In this document: positions 8,098 to 16,042 of the stretch, piece by piece
How positions within the stretch are numbered: the first letter of the stretch is position 1
Layout: every line of letters begins with the position of its first letter
NCBI GenBank assembly: GCA_013299055.1
Contig: JAAFKB010000017.1
Coordinates: 1 to 51,594 of the forward strand
DNA length: 51,594 bases
From: Sphaerotilus sp.
GTDB taxonomy: Bacteria; Pseudomonadota; Gammaproteobacteria; Burkholderiales; Burkholderiaceae_C
Direction: 5' to 3'
The notes under the pieces: model-generated
Databases searched by the model: none
What the model saw: only the letters and a program-made list of their open reading frames with translations
Told to the model about the DNA's origin: nothing
Translations under genes and position numbers: made by a program

Positions 8098-8841
8098 ATG
8101 ACCACGCCCACCCCGACCCCACGCCGGCGCCTCTACCTCATGCGCCACGGCTCGGTCGATTATTTTCTCGACGACGGCACGCCCGTCCCGCCCGACACCG
8201 TGCCGCTGAACGCCACCGGCCGCGCGCAGGCCGACGCGGCGGGTGTGCTGTTCGCGGCGTCCGGCGTGCGCTTCGACCGGGTGCTGGTCAGTGGCCTGCC
8301 GCGCACGGTGGAGACGGCGCAGCGCGTGCTGGCCGCCGCCGGATCGGACACCGCCATCGAGACCGACATGGCGCTGCAGGAAATCCGCCCCGGCCGCCTG
8401 TCCGACCTGCCGAAAGACACCCTGCGCGACGCTTTCCTGGGGGCCTTCGAGCGCGGCGGTCCGCTGGACGCCATCGAACACCACCGCTTCCTCGGCGGCG
8501 AAAGCGTGGGCGAGCTGCTCGACCGCTGCCTGCCCGCCTGGCACCGGCTCCTTGCCCGCGACGACTGGGACTGCGCGCTGCTGGTGCTGCACGGCGGCGT
8601 GAACCGGGCGCTGCTGTCGAGCGCGCTGGCGGGGACGCGGGCCTTCTTCGGGCGGATGGAGCAAGCGCCCGCCTGCATCAACGTGCTCGACATCGGCGCC
8701 GACCATGCGGTGGTGCGCGCGATGAACCTCTCTCCGAGCCAGTGGCTCAACGACCGCGAGCGCCAGACCACGATGGAAAAGCTGCTCGGGCAGTACCTGC
8801 GCACCCACCAAGGCCACGGCCCTGAATCGACCCCCGCATGA
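8098..8841 (+). CDS. histidine phosphatase family protein
   Basis: A 247-residue cytoplasmic member of the phosphoglycerate mutase-like (histidine phosphatase) superfamily. Seen: the catalytic RHG triplet at residues 16-18 (YLMRHGSVDYF), the second Arg in VSGLPRTVETA, the Glu region ALQEIRPGRL and the second catalytic His in VLHGGVNRALL. It is therefore expected to be an active phosphatase or mutase of unknown substrate. A GGAG element lies about ten bases before the ATG, and the stop overlaps the next gene by 4 bp. In Burkholderiales such phosphatases often sit next to acyl-CoA and phosphotransferase-family genes, as here. A link to lipid or CoA metabolism is inference from context. Confidence 0.87.
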   Translation: MTTPTPTPRRRLYLMRHGSVDYFLDDGTPVPPDTVPLNATGRAQADAAGVLFAASGVRFDRVLVSGLPRTVETAQRVLAAAGSDTAIETDMALQEIRPGRLSDLPKDTLRDAFLGAFERGGPLDAIEHHRFLGGESVGELLDRCLPAWHRLLARDDWDCALLVLHGGVNRALLSSALAGTRAFFGRMEQAPACINVLDIGADHAVVRAMNLSPSQWLNDRERQTTMEKLLGQYLRTHQGHGPESTPA

Positions 8842-9542
8842 CCACGCCTGTCCTGACCCCCGAAGAACGCCAGCACGTCGAGTCCGGCTCCTGGTACGCC
8901 AAGCTCTCGCCCGCCCTGCGCCACGACATCCTGAGCCGCACCATCATCCGCCGCTACCCGGACGGCGTGCAGGTCGCCACCCGCGGCGCGCCACCCGTGG
9001 ACTGGGTGGGCGTGGCCAGCGGCGCGGTGCGGGTGAGTTCGGTGTCGATGTCGGGCAAGCAGATCACGCTGACCTACGTCGAGCCGGGCACCTGGTTCGG
9101 CGACATTGCCTTGTTCGACGGCCTGCCGCGCACCCATGACGCCACCACCCACGGCCCGACCACCCTGCTCATCGTGCGCAAGCACGACTTCTTCGATCTG
9201 CTGTCGCGCCATGCGGAACTCGCCGAGGCCCTGCTGCGGCTGAACTGCCGGCGCATGCGGCTGATGTTCGCCTCCTTCGAGGATCTGAACACCAAGCCGC
9301 TGGCCGCCCGGCTGGCCAAGCAGGTGCTGACCTTGGCCCGCGCCTATGGCATCCCGCACGGCGAGGAAACCCGCATCGGCCTGCAGCTCGCGCAGGAAGA
9401 CCTCGCCCAGCTCGTCGGCGCCTCGCGCCAGCGCGTCAACCAGGAGCTGAAAGGCTTCGAGCGCGAAGGCGCCGTGCGGGTGGAGCCGACGCGGCTGGTC
9501 GTGCTCTCGCGTGACAAGCTGCTGGCCATCTCGGAACGCTGA
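8838..9542 (+). CDS. Crp/Fnr family transcriptional regulator
   Basis: A 234-residue regulator with an N-terminal cyclic nucleotide-binding-like beta-barrel (about residues 20-135, including EPGTWFGDIALFDGLPRTHDA) and a C-terminal winged helix-turn-helix (about 150-225, QEDLAQLVGASRQRVNQELKG). The phosphate-binding cassette is recognisable (GDIALFDGLPRTHDA) but differs from the canonical cAMP cassette, so cAMP binding is uncertain. No Fnr-type Cys cluster is present. The ATG overlaps the phosphatase stop (ATGA), indicating co-transcription; it may regulate the cluster it lies in. Length is usual for the family. Confidence 0.9.
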   Translation: MTTPVLTPEERQHVESGSWYAKLSPALRHDILSRTIIRRYPDGVQVATRGAPPVDWVGVASGAVRVSSVSMSGKQITLTYVEPGTWFGDIALFDGLPRTHDATTHGPTTLLIVRKHDFFDLLSRHAELAEALLRLNCRRMRLMFASFEDLNTKPLAARLAKQVLTLARAYGIPHGEETRIGLQLAQEDLAQLVGASRQRVNQELKGFEREGAVRVEPTRLVVLSRDKLLAISER

Positions 9543-9580
9543 ACCGCCCCATCCTCCCTGACCACCAGGAGCACCCCGCC

Positions 9581-10696
9581 ATGGACACCCACGCCGCAGC
9601 CCAGTCCGGCACCCGCCCGGTCGCCGACGGGCAAGCCTTCGATGTCGCCACGCTGGCGCGGTGGCTCGCCGATCACCTCCCCGGCTTCCAGGGGCCGCTG
9701 ACAGTGCGGCAGTTCAAGGGCGGGCAGTCGAATCCGACCTTCCAGCTGGAGACGCCCGGCGCGCTGTACGTGATGCGGGCCAAGCCGGGACCGGCTGCCA
9801 AGCTGCTGCCCTCGGCGCACGCCATCGAACGCGAATTCCGGGTGATGCAGGCGCTGGCCCAGACCGACGTGCCGGTGGCGAAGATGCATGTGCTGTGCGA
9901 GGACGAAAGCGTCATCGGCCGGGCCTTCTACGTGATGGAGCATGTCGCCGGCCGCGTGCTGTGGGACCAGACGCTGCCCGACGTCGACCCCGCCGGCCGG
10001 GCGGCCCTCTACGACGAGATGAACCGCGTGATGGCGGCGCTGCACCGGGTCGATCCGGTGGCGATCGGTCTGGGCGACTACGGCCGGCCAGGCAGCTACT
10101 TCGAACGCCAGACCTCTCGCTGGAGCAAGCAGTACCTGGCCTCCGTCACCGACCCGATCCCCGAGATGGACCGGCTGATCGACTGGCTGCCCGCCCACCT
10201 GCCCGCGTACGCCCGCGACGACACGCAGGTCGCGATCGCCCATGGCGACTACCGGCTCGACAACCTGATGTTCCACCCGACCGAGCCACGGGTGCTGGCG
10301 GTGCTGGACTGGGAGCTGTCCACGCTGGGCCACCCGATCGCCGATTTCAGCTACCACGGCATGGCGTGGCACATCCCGCCGGGCACCTTCCGCGGCATTG
10401 GTGGCGTGGACCTGGCTGCGCTGGGCATCCCGTCCGAAGCCGACTACGTGCGGCGTTATCTGGCGCGGGTCAACGCCGGGCGCACCGGGGGCCTGGAGTT
10501 CGACGCGCTGATGCCGGACTGGGACTATTACCTCGCCTACAACATGTTCCGCATTGCCGCGATCCTGCAAGGCATCGCGCGGCGGGTGGTCGATGGCACG
10601 GCCTCCAGTGCGCAGGCGCGGCAGGCGGGTGCCGGGGCGCGGCCGATGGCGGAGCTGGCCTGGAAACACGCCGTCCAGGCGGGCCTCAGAAGTTGA
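9581..10696 (+). CDS. phosphotransferase family protein (APH fold, ACAD10/11-like)
   Basis: A 371-residue protein with the aminoglycoside phosphotransferase/choline kinase fold. Seen: the N-terminal nucleotide-binding region with FKGGQSNPTFQL, the catalytic loop HGDYRLDN (about H221-N228, D223 as base) and the metal-binding Asp in VLDWELSTLGHP (about D243). Bacterial members usually lie with acyl-CoA dehydrogenases and are related to the kinase domain of human ACAD10/11, which acts on 4-hydroxy fatty acyl-CoA; the substrate here is unproven. A good AGGAG ribosome binding site precedes the ATG. Its 3' end overlaps the convergent gene on the other strand by 11 bp. Antibiotic resistance is not implied. 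Confidence 0.87.
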   Translation: MDTHAAAQSGTRPVADGQAFDVATLARWLADHLPGFQGPLTVRQFKGGQSNPTFQLETPGALYVMRAKPGPAAKLLPSAHAIEREFRVMQALAQTDVPVAKMHVLCEDESVIGRAFYVMEHVAGRVLWDQTLPDVDPAGRAALYDEMNRVMAALHRVDPVAIGLGDYGRPGSYFERQTSRWSKQYLASVTDPIPEMDRLIDWLPAHLPAYARDDTQVAIAHGDYRLDNLMFHPTEPRVLAVLDWELSTLGHPIADFSYHGMAWHIPPGTFRGIGGVDLAALGIPSEADYVRRYLARVNAGRTGGLEFDALMPDWDYYLAYNMFRIAAILQGIARRVVDGTASSAQARQAGAGARPMAELAWKHAVQAGLRS

Positions 10697-11498
10697 TGTC
10701 GGTCTTCTGGCCGACCCGCGAGGGCATGGCCAGCGCCATGATGTCGGAGTCCATCGGGATCTCCATCACCGAAGGCTCGTCCAGCCGCGACGAATGCACC
10801 GAGCGGCTTGGCGCCTCCTGCCGCGCAGCGCGCACTTCCGCCTTCTGCATGAGGCTGCGGGCCGAGACGGCGGCGGCCTCGGCGAGGTTGCGTGCGCCGT
10901 CGAGCTTGGCCGGCTCGATGCCGTGGGCTTCCGTGCGCAAGTAGATCCGCCCGCGCAAGCTCATCAGCACCAGCGGCGCATCATCGCCCAGCCAGTTCAG
11001 CGCCGCCCGGCTGACGCGGCTGAGCAGCTCGCCCTCCAGCCACCGCTGGGCGTGCGGGGGCGAGGACGACAGCATCACGTAGCCCGCTACCGTGGCCGGC
11101 ACCGGCACCTTCTCCAGCATCGACAGCCAGCGCACCTCCTCTGGCAGGGTCGCGTCGATGTCGGTCTGGTGGTCCTTGACCAGTTTCTGGTATGCCTGCG
11201 ACTCCAGCCGCTGCGCCAGCGAACGCGACATCAGCAGCATCTCCAGGTGCTGCGGCAGGCCGGCCTCGATGGACACGCGCAGCTCGCGGTCCACCAGATA
11301 GGCGCGTCGGCTCGGGCCCCATTCGAGTCGACCGCGGCGCCCCTCCCACTCGAACTCGACCACGCGGCCTTCACCACTGCGCACGCGCTTGAGCAGGTGC
11401 CCGCGGGCATCGGCCCACTCGTCGAGCGCCTGCGCATCGGTGGTGGTGGTGTCATGGCGCGACCCCAGCAGTCGCTGAAAACGTTGCAGGGCATTCAT
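10686..11498 (-). CDS. conserved protein of unknown function at the end of the transglutaminase operon
   Basis: A 270-residue product; I do not recognise a named domain. The start at 11498 (MNALQRFQRLLGSRH) was chosen; an adjacent ATG at 11501 adds one Met, and longer forms would run into non-protein-like sequence. There is no signal peptide or membrane segment. The N-terminal third looks beta-rich (EGRVVEFEWEGRRGRLEWGPSRR), the middle is helical with many Leu and Ser, and the last 60 residues are polar. It lies 82 bp downstream of the last transglutaminase gene on the same strand, so it may belong to that operon, but the gap leaves room for an independent promoter. It converges with the phosphotransferase gene with an 11 bp overlap. 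Confidence 0.7.
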   Translation of the reverse strand: MNALQRFQRLLGSRHDTTTTDAQALDEWADARGHLLKRVRSGEGRVVEFEWEGRRGRLEWGPSRRAYLVDRELRVSIEAGLPQHLEMLLMSRSLAQRLESQAYQKLVKDHQTDIDATLPEEVRWLSMLEKVPVPATVAGYVMLSSSPPHAQRWLEGELLSRVSRAALNWLGDDAPLVLMSLRGRIYLRTEAHGIEPAKLDGARNLAEAAAVSARSLMQKAEVRAARQEAPSRSVHSSRLDEPSVMEIPMDSDIMALAMPSRVGQKTDINF

Positions 11499-11580
11499 CA
11501 TGGCGGTGGACACAATCCTTGGGCGGCGAGGGCTCGCCGATGAAGCCGTATCGACAGGAAGCCGGTAAAACTGTAGCTGT

Positions 11581-12429
11581 TCAAGCGGCTGACCGCCCTG
11601 GCGGCCAGATGTCCACCGACACCGACACCACCAGCTGCTCCTCCCCACCCCCGCTGCGCACGCCGCGCACTGGCGCGCACGCCGCATAGTCGGGCCCGAC
11701 CGCGAGCTGCACATGGCGGGCATCCACCACGCAGCCGTGGGTCACGTCCAGCCCCAGCCACCGCCGCGCCGTTGCATCGAGGCAGACCTGTGCCCAGGCG
11801 TGGCTGGCCAGCGCCGACGCCCCCGTCGCGTGGAAATAGCCGCTCACGTAGCGCGCCGCCAGTCCCACGGCCCGGCAGGCCGCCACCAGCACATGCGCCT
11901 GGTCCTGGCAGACGCCTGCACCGCCCTGCCAGACCTGGGCCGCCGTGGTACGGGCGTCGGTGTGACCGGCGTGGTAGGCCACGTGCGTGGTCACGAGCCG
12001 CAGCAGGGCCAGCGCCCGCTCCTGCGCGTCCTCGGGGTCGAGGCCCTGCACAGCGGTCAGTGCCGCGTCGCGCAGGGCGGCGTCCGCCGTGGCCAGCGGC
12101 GAGGGCATGCGGTAGAGGCGTGGATCGGGACCGTGGGGGTCGGTGTGCAGGGCGTGACCGTGGGTCTCGACCTGCCCGGTCGCCTCGCACAGCAGTGCCC
12201 GCGCCCCCGCCCCCAGCGCCAGCACATGGCTGTGGTTGCCCCAGGCGTCGGTCTGCACCTGCAGCGGCACAGGGGCGTCGAGCCGCCAGTGGTGGACACG
12301 CTGGGCGTCGGAGTCGCGCGGTGTCAGACACAGCGTCTGCACGGCGCTGCGCAGGGGCTGGGTGTAGCGGTAGTGGGTGCGGTGGCGGATCTGGTAAAGC
12401 ACGCCAGCACCATGCAAGACATGGGCCAC
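11581..12429 (-). CDS. transglutaminase-like cysteine protease family protein (short form 1)
   Basis: A 282-residue protein with an N-terminal beta region (IRHRTHYRYTQPL, PRDSDAQRVHHW) followed by the transglutaminase-like core. The catalytic triad is intact: Cys in GVCQDQAHV (about C174), His in ASHAWAQV (about H210) and Asp in WLGLDVTHG (about D228). Such proteins act as peptidases or amide-bond transferases. In the conserved neighbourhood with ATP-grasp and alpha-E proteins they are thought to cut or transfer peptides made by the ligase; this is family knowledge, not shown here. A GTG at 12402 would give a more family-like N terminus. It follows the next transglutaminase gene by 11 bp, so the two are co-transcribed. 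No signal peptide is present. Confidence 0.88.
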   Translation of the reverse strand: MAHVLHGAGVLYQIRHRTHYRYTQPLRSAVQTLCLTPRDSDAQRVHHWRLDAPVPLQVQTDAWGNHSHVLALGAGARALLCEATGQVETHGHALHTDPHGPDPRLYRMPSPLATADAALRDAALTAVQGLDPEDAQERALALLRLVTTHVAYHAGHTDARTTAAQVWQGGAGVCQDQAHVLVAACRAVGLAARYVSGYFHATGASALASHAWAQVCLDATARRWLGLDVTHGCVVDARHVQLAVGPDYAACAPVRGVRSGGGEEQLVVSVSVDIWPPGRSAA

Positions 12430-12440
12430 GCGCTACAGCA

Positions 12441-13349
12441 CTACAGAAGCCCCTGCAGCGGCTCCACCGTCACCGCCACCCGCGGCACGGCTTGCCCTCC
12501 GCCGCGGATCACGCCCCGCAGCGGTGCCACGTCGGCGTAGTCGCGCCCCCAGGCCAGCGTGACGTGCTCGACGCCGGCCGGCACCGCGTTGGTCGGGTCC
12601 AGCGCCACCCAGCCATGCACCGGGCACCACACCGACACCCAGGCGTGCGACGCGTCGGCGCCGATGAGGCGCGGCTGGCCCGGTGGCGGGTGGGTGAGCA
12701 GGTAGCCGCTGACGTAGCGCGCCGCCAGTCCGATGGAGCGCATCGCCCCGATCATGACGTGGGCGAAGTCCTGGCAGACGCCCTGCCGCTGCGCCAGGGC
12801 TTCGGGCGCCCGGGTGTTGACCGAGGTGGCCAGCGGGCGGTAGGCGAAGTCGCGGAAGATGCGGTGCATCAGCGCCAGCGACCCGACCAGCAGCGGCGTG
12901 CCCGGCCGGAAGACGCCCGCCGCGTAGCGCGCCAGCGACGCCTCGCGGGGCGCATAGGCCGAGCCGAGCGCGAACTCCACCGCCGCATCGAAGCCCGCCC
13001 CCGGCCGGTAGCGCAGCCGCTCGGCCACCGTCTCCCACGCCGGGCTGGTCTGCGGCTGCAGTGCGGGCAGCGGCGCGATCTCGGCCACGAAACGGGAGAC
13101 GACCTGCAGCGCCTCGTGGACCTGCGCGTGCGAGAAGCTCACGCGGTGGTTGCCCCAGGGATCGACGCTTTCGTGCAGTCCACCGTCGGGCGCTGGCGTG
13201 ACCTCCAGCGTCCAGGAGCGCACGCGCTGCACGGCCGTGTCCCGTGGCCGCAGGTGGCCCAGGTGGTGGGCGAGTTCGACCGGGGCGTCGTAGGCATAGC
13301 CCGTCTCGTGCAGCACACGCAGCACCGTGGGGCGGGCATCCGGGGTCAT
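12441..13349 (-). CDS. transglutaminase-like cysteine protease family protein (short form 2)
   Basis: A 302-residue paralogue of the preceding downstream gene with the same layout: N-terminal beta module (LRVLHETGYAYDAPV, then DPWGNHRVSF) and a transglutaminase-like core. The triad is present: GVCQDFAHVM (about C192), ASHAWVSVW (about H235), WVALDPTNA (about D251). The ATG at 13349 forms a 4 bp ATGA overlap with the stop of the ATP-grasp/alpha-E fusion gene, pointing to translational coupling; a second ATG at 13355 is possible. The cytoplasmic location (no signal peptide) fits action on a product of the neighbouring ligase. The two short forms differ substantially, so they are not a recent duplication. 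Confidence 0.9.
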   Translation of the reverse strand: MTPDARPTVLRVLHETGYAYDAPVELAHHLGHLRPRDTAVQRVRSWTLEVTPAPDGGLHESVDPWGNHRVSFSHAQVHEALQVVSRFVAEIAPLPALQPQTSPAWETVAERLRYRPGAGFDAAVEFALGSAYAPREASLARYAAGVFRPGTPLLVGSLALMHRIFRDFAYRPLATSVNTRAPEALAQRQGVCQDFAHVMIGAMRSIGLAARYVSGYLLTHPPPGQPRLIGADASHAWVSVWCPVHGWVALDPTNAVPAGVEHVTLAWGRDYADVAPLRGVIRGGGQAVPRVAVTVEPLQGLL

Positions 13350-16021
13350 TGCCATAGGGTGCGGTCGGCCGGCCCGGTGTGGGCGTGGGAGAACAGGTGG
13401 CGGCTGATGTCGTTGGACAGGTCCAGCGCGGCGCTGCTGCAGCTGCGCAGCGCCTGCAGCAAGGCGGGGTGGCGGCCGTGGGCGTCACGGGTGCTGAGGG
13501 TGTCGAGCGACCAGTCCTCCGGGCGGGGCAGCGTCTGCACGGTCTGTTCAGCCCAGGCGGGATCGTGGCGGGCGAGCTTGCGCAGCCGCTCGCGCAGCGT
13601 GCGCGCCACCCAGGCCAGCGAGCGCGGGTTGTCGGTGTCGAGCACCAGCAGGTGCAGCAGCGGTGGCACCTCGCGGCGGGCCTGGAACTGCGCCCGGTAG
13701 GTGATGGTCGAGTCGAACAGGCCCAGCAGCAGCGCGAAGCCGTCGTCCGTCTCGGTCAGCCCCACCTCGAAGCCGGTGGCCAGCGCATGGGCCAGCATGT
13801 CCAGACGCTCGATCTGACGCGCCACGCTCAGCAGCCGCCAGCCATCGTCGCGGGTCATGCGGTCGGTCTGGGCGCCGGTGATGGCCGCCAGGTGCAGGGC
13901 GGCCTGCTGCAGCGCGGTCAGCACGTCGCTCAGCGGCTCATGCCCCTGGCGCGACCCGATCGACGACAGCAGCCGCGGGAACAGCTCACTCAGGTGCTTG
14001 ATCAGGCCCCAGTGCTCGGTGGACAGCCGCTCGCGCAGCGCCTCGGCACAGCCGCGCAGCACCCGCAGGTTGAACGCCACGCTGGCCCCGGCGTGGGGAT
14101 CGCCCATCGAATGGATCAGCGTGCGCTCGAAGACCCGCGCCGCCTGCCCGGACGGCTGCGCGGGCATCGGCACCGCGGCCGGCACCATCCCGTGGCGCAC
14201 CAGCAGGCTGTGCATGACCTGCAGCACGCCGGCACTCCCGGCCGGCAAGGCTTCCAGCGTCAGCCGCGCCAGCCGGACGGAGTTTTCCGCCCGTTCGGTG
14301 TAGCGGCCCAGCCAGAAGAGGTTTTCCGCGGCGCGGCTGGTGATGACGCGGTGCCAGCCGACCAGCTCGGACGGCTCCAGCGGGCGCGGCAGCAAGGTCG
14401 TGGCATCCACCGGACCCTCGGTGAGCACCCAGGTGTCGGTGGAAGCGGAGCCAGCCTGCATCGAGAGATAGGCGTCCGTGCCCCCGTTGCCCACCCGTGT
14501 CAGACCGCCGGGCAGCACGCGCCAGCCGCCCTCGCCGTCCGACATGGCAAAGACGCGCACCACCACCGGCCGCGGCTCCAGCCGGCCCTCGCGCCAGACT
14601 GGCAGCTCCGAAGGCCGCACCGGGGCCAGCAGCGTGTAGGCGGCGGGGTCGGTGTCGATGCGCGCTTCCCAGCTGCGCAGCGCAGCGGAGTCGAGTGCGC
14701 TGGCCATGACGGGGGCGAAGTGCGTGGTGCCAGCACTCGGCGAGAAGGTGGGCACGATCACGAACTCGCGCAGCTTGCGGCGGTTGACGGCCCAGACACT
14801 GGCCTCGCCGCACCACCAGCTCGTGTGCGCCGGCAGCAGCAGCTCCTCGCCCAGCAGCCGCCTGGCCACCCCCGGCCAGAACGCGCTCAGGCCCGGACTC
14901 TCCAGCACCCCCGCCCCCGGCGCGTTCGCCACCACCACCTCGCCCGCCCGCACCGCCTGCACCAGCCCCGGCACGCCAAGCTGCGAATCGCCGCGCAGCT
15001 CCAGCGGATCGAGCCATTCGTCGTCCACCCGGCGCAGCAGCACATGCACGCGCTCCAGGCCGTGCAGCGTCTTCAGGTAGACCTTCTGGTGCCGCACCGT
15101 CAGGTCCGACCCCTCCACCAGCGTGACACCGAGGTAGCGCGCCAGGAAGACGTGCTCGAAATAGGTCTCGTTGCGCGGCCCTGGTGTCAGCAGCGCCACC
15201 CGCGAGCGTGCCCCGGCCGGGCTCACCCGCAGCAGTCCGTCCATCAGCGCCCGGAAGGCCGAGGCCACGCGCTGCACCTTGAGTTCGCGGAAGGCTTCCG
15301 GGAACTGCTGGCCGATGACGAGGCGGTTTTCCAGCAGATAGCCCAGGCCGGAGGGCGCCTGCGAGCGGTGGCCGACGACGCGCCACTGGCCGTCCGGGCG
15401 GCGCGCCAGGTCGAAGGCCACCATCTGCAGCCAGTGCCCGCCCGCTGGCCGCACGCCATGCATCGGGCGCAGGTACTGCGGATGCGCCAGCACCAGCGAC
15501 GCAGGCAGGAAGCCGTCGTGCAGCAGATCCTGCGCCCCGTAGATGTCCGCCAGCACCGACTCCAGCAGCCGCGCCCGCTGCTGCACCCCCGCCTCGATCC
15601 CCGCCCATTCCTGCGGCGTGATCAGCAGCGGCAGCAGCTCCAGCGGCCACGAGCGGGCGCTGTCGCCACCCTCGGCGTAGACGTTGTAGGTGGCGCCGTC
15701 TTCGCGCACGCGGCGCTGCACCCGCGCCAGCCGGGCGGAGAGGTCGTGCCAGCCAGCCGTGCCGTTGATGCCGAAGAAACGCTCCCAGACGGACGCCAGG
15801 CCGCTGGCGGTCGCGGCGGCGGCCAGGTCGTCCAGGCTGGCGGAAACGGCGACCGGCACCGACGCCGGGGTCAACCGGCCGCGCAGCTCGTCACGGTGCC
15901 CCGGCGTGCCGGGCAAGGCACACGACGCCGCCAGCAGCGCGGCGGCGTGGGCCCCGTCGGGAAGAAGACTCGATTGCATCGGCGCATCATGCCCCGAATC
16001 GCGCCCGATTCCGCTCCCCAT
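13346..16021 (-). CDS. circularly permuted ATP-grasp ligase fused to an alpha-E domain
   Basis: A 891-residue two-module protein. Residues about 60-540 are a circularly permuted type 2 ATP-grasp domain. They share with the shorter ATP-grasp protein upstream the pattern SGLGYLLENRLV, VALLTPGPRNETYFEH and RVHVLLRRVDDEWLDPLELR; ATP-grasp enzymes join a carboxylate to an amine through an acyl phosphate. Residues about 560-880 are an alpha-E domain (SRAAENLFWLGRYTERAEN), an all-helical module found almost only with these ligases. In this operon the same two functions also occur as separate genes, so the fusion is a second set. An ATG at 15979 (MQSSLLPDG) is an alternative start; the 16021 start has a GGGAG element upstream. 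The substrate is unknown. Confidence 0.88.
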   Translation of the reverse strand: MGSGIGRDSGHDAPMQSSLLPDGAHAAALLAASCALPGTPGHRDELRGRLTPASVPVAVSASLDDLAAAATASGLASVWERFFGINGTAGWHDLSARLARVQRRVREDGATYNVYAEGGDSARSWPLELLPLLITPQEWAGIEAGVQQRARLLESVLADIYGAQDLLHDGFLPASLVLAHPQYLRPMHGVRPAGGHWLQMVAFDLARRPDGQWRVVGHRSQAPSGLGYLLENRLVIGQQFPEAFRELKVQRVASAFRALMDGLLRVSPAGARSRVALLTPGPRNETYFEHVFLARYLGVTLVEGSDLTVRHQKVYLKTLHGLERVHVLLRRVDDEWLDPLELRGDSQLGVPGLVQAVRAGEVVVANAPGAGVLESPGLSAFWPGVARRLLGEELLLPAHTSWWCGEASVWAVNRRKLREFVIVPTFSPSAGTTHFAPVMASALDSAALRSWEARIDTDPAAYTLLAPVRPSELPVWREGRLEPRPVVVRVFAMSDGEGGWRVLPGGLTRVGNGGTDAYLSMQAGSASTDTWVLTEGPVDATTLLPRPLEPSELVGWHRVITSRAAENLFWLGRYTERAENSVRLARLTLEALPAGSAGVLQVMHSLLVRHGMVPAAVPMPAQPSGQAARVFERTLIHSMGDPHAGASVAFNLRVLRGCAEALRERLSTEHWGLIKHLSELFPRLLSSIGSRQGHEPLSDVLTALQQAALHLAAITGAQTDRMTRDDGWRLLSVARQIERLDMLAHALATGFEVGLTETDDGFALLLGLFDSTITYRAQFQARREVPPLLHLLVLDTDNPRSLAWVARTLRERLRKLARHDPAWAEQTVQTLPRPEDWSLDTLSTRDAHGRHPALLQALRSCSSAALDLSNDISRHLFSHAHTGPADRTLWQ

Positions 16022-16042
16022 GAACCCCGCTCCCGGCGCCGA

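Noticed and set aside
9581-10696. Annotation as an aminoglycoside resistance kinase
   Set aside because: The fold is shared, but the context is acyl-CoA metabolism and the pattern is that of ACAD10/11-like phosphotransferases.
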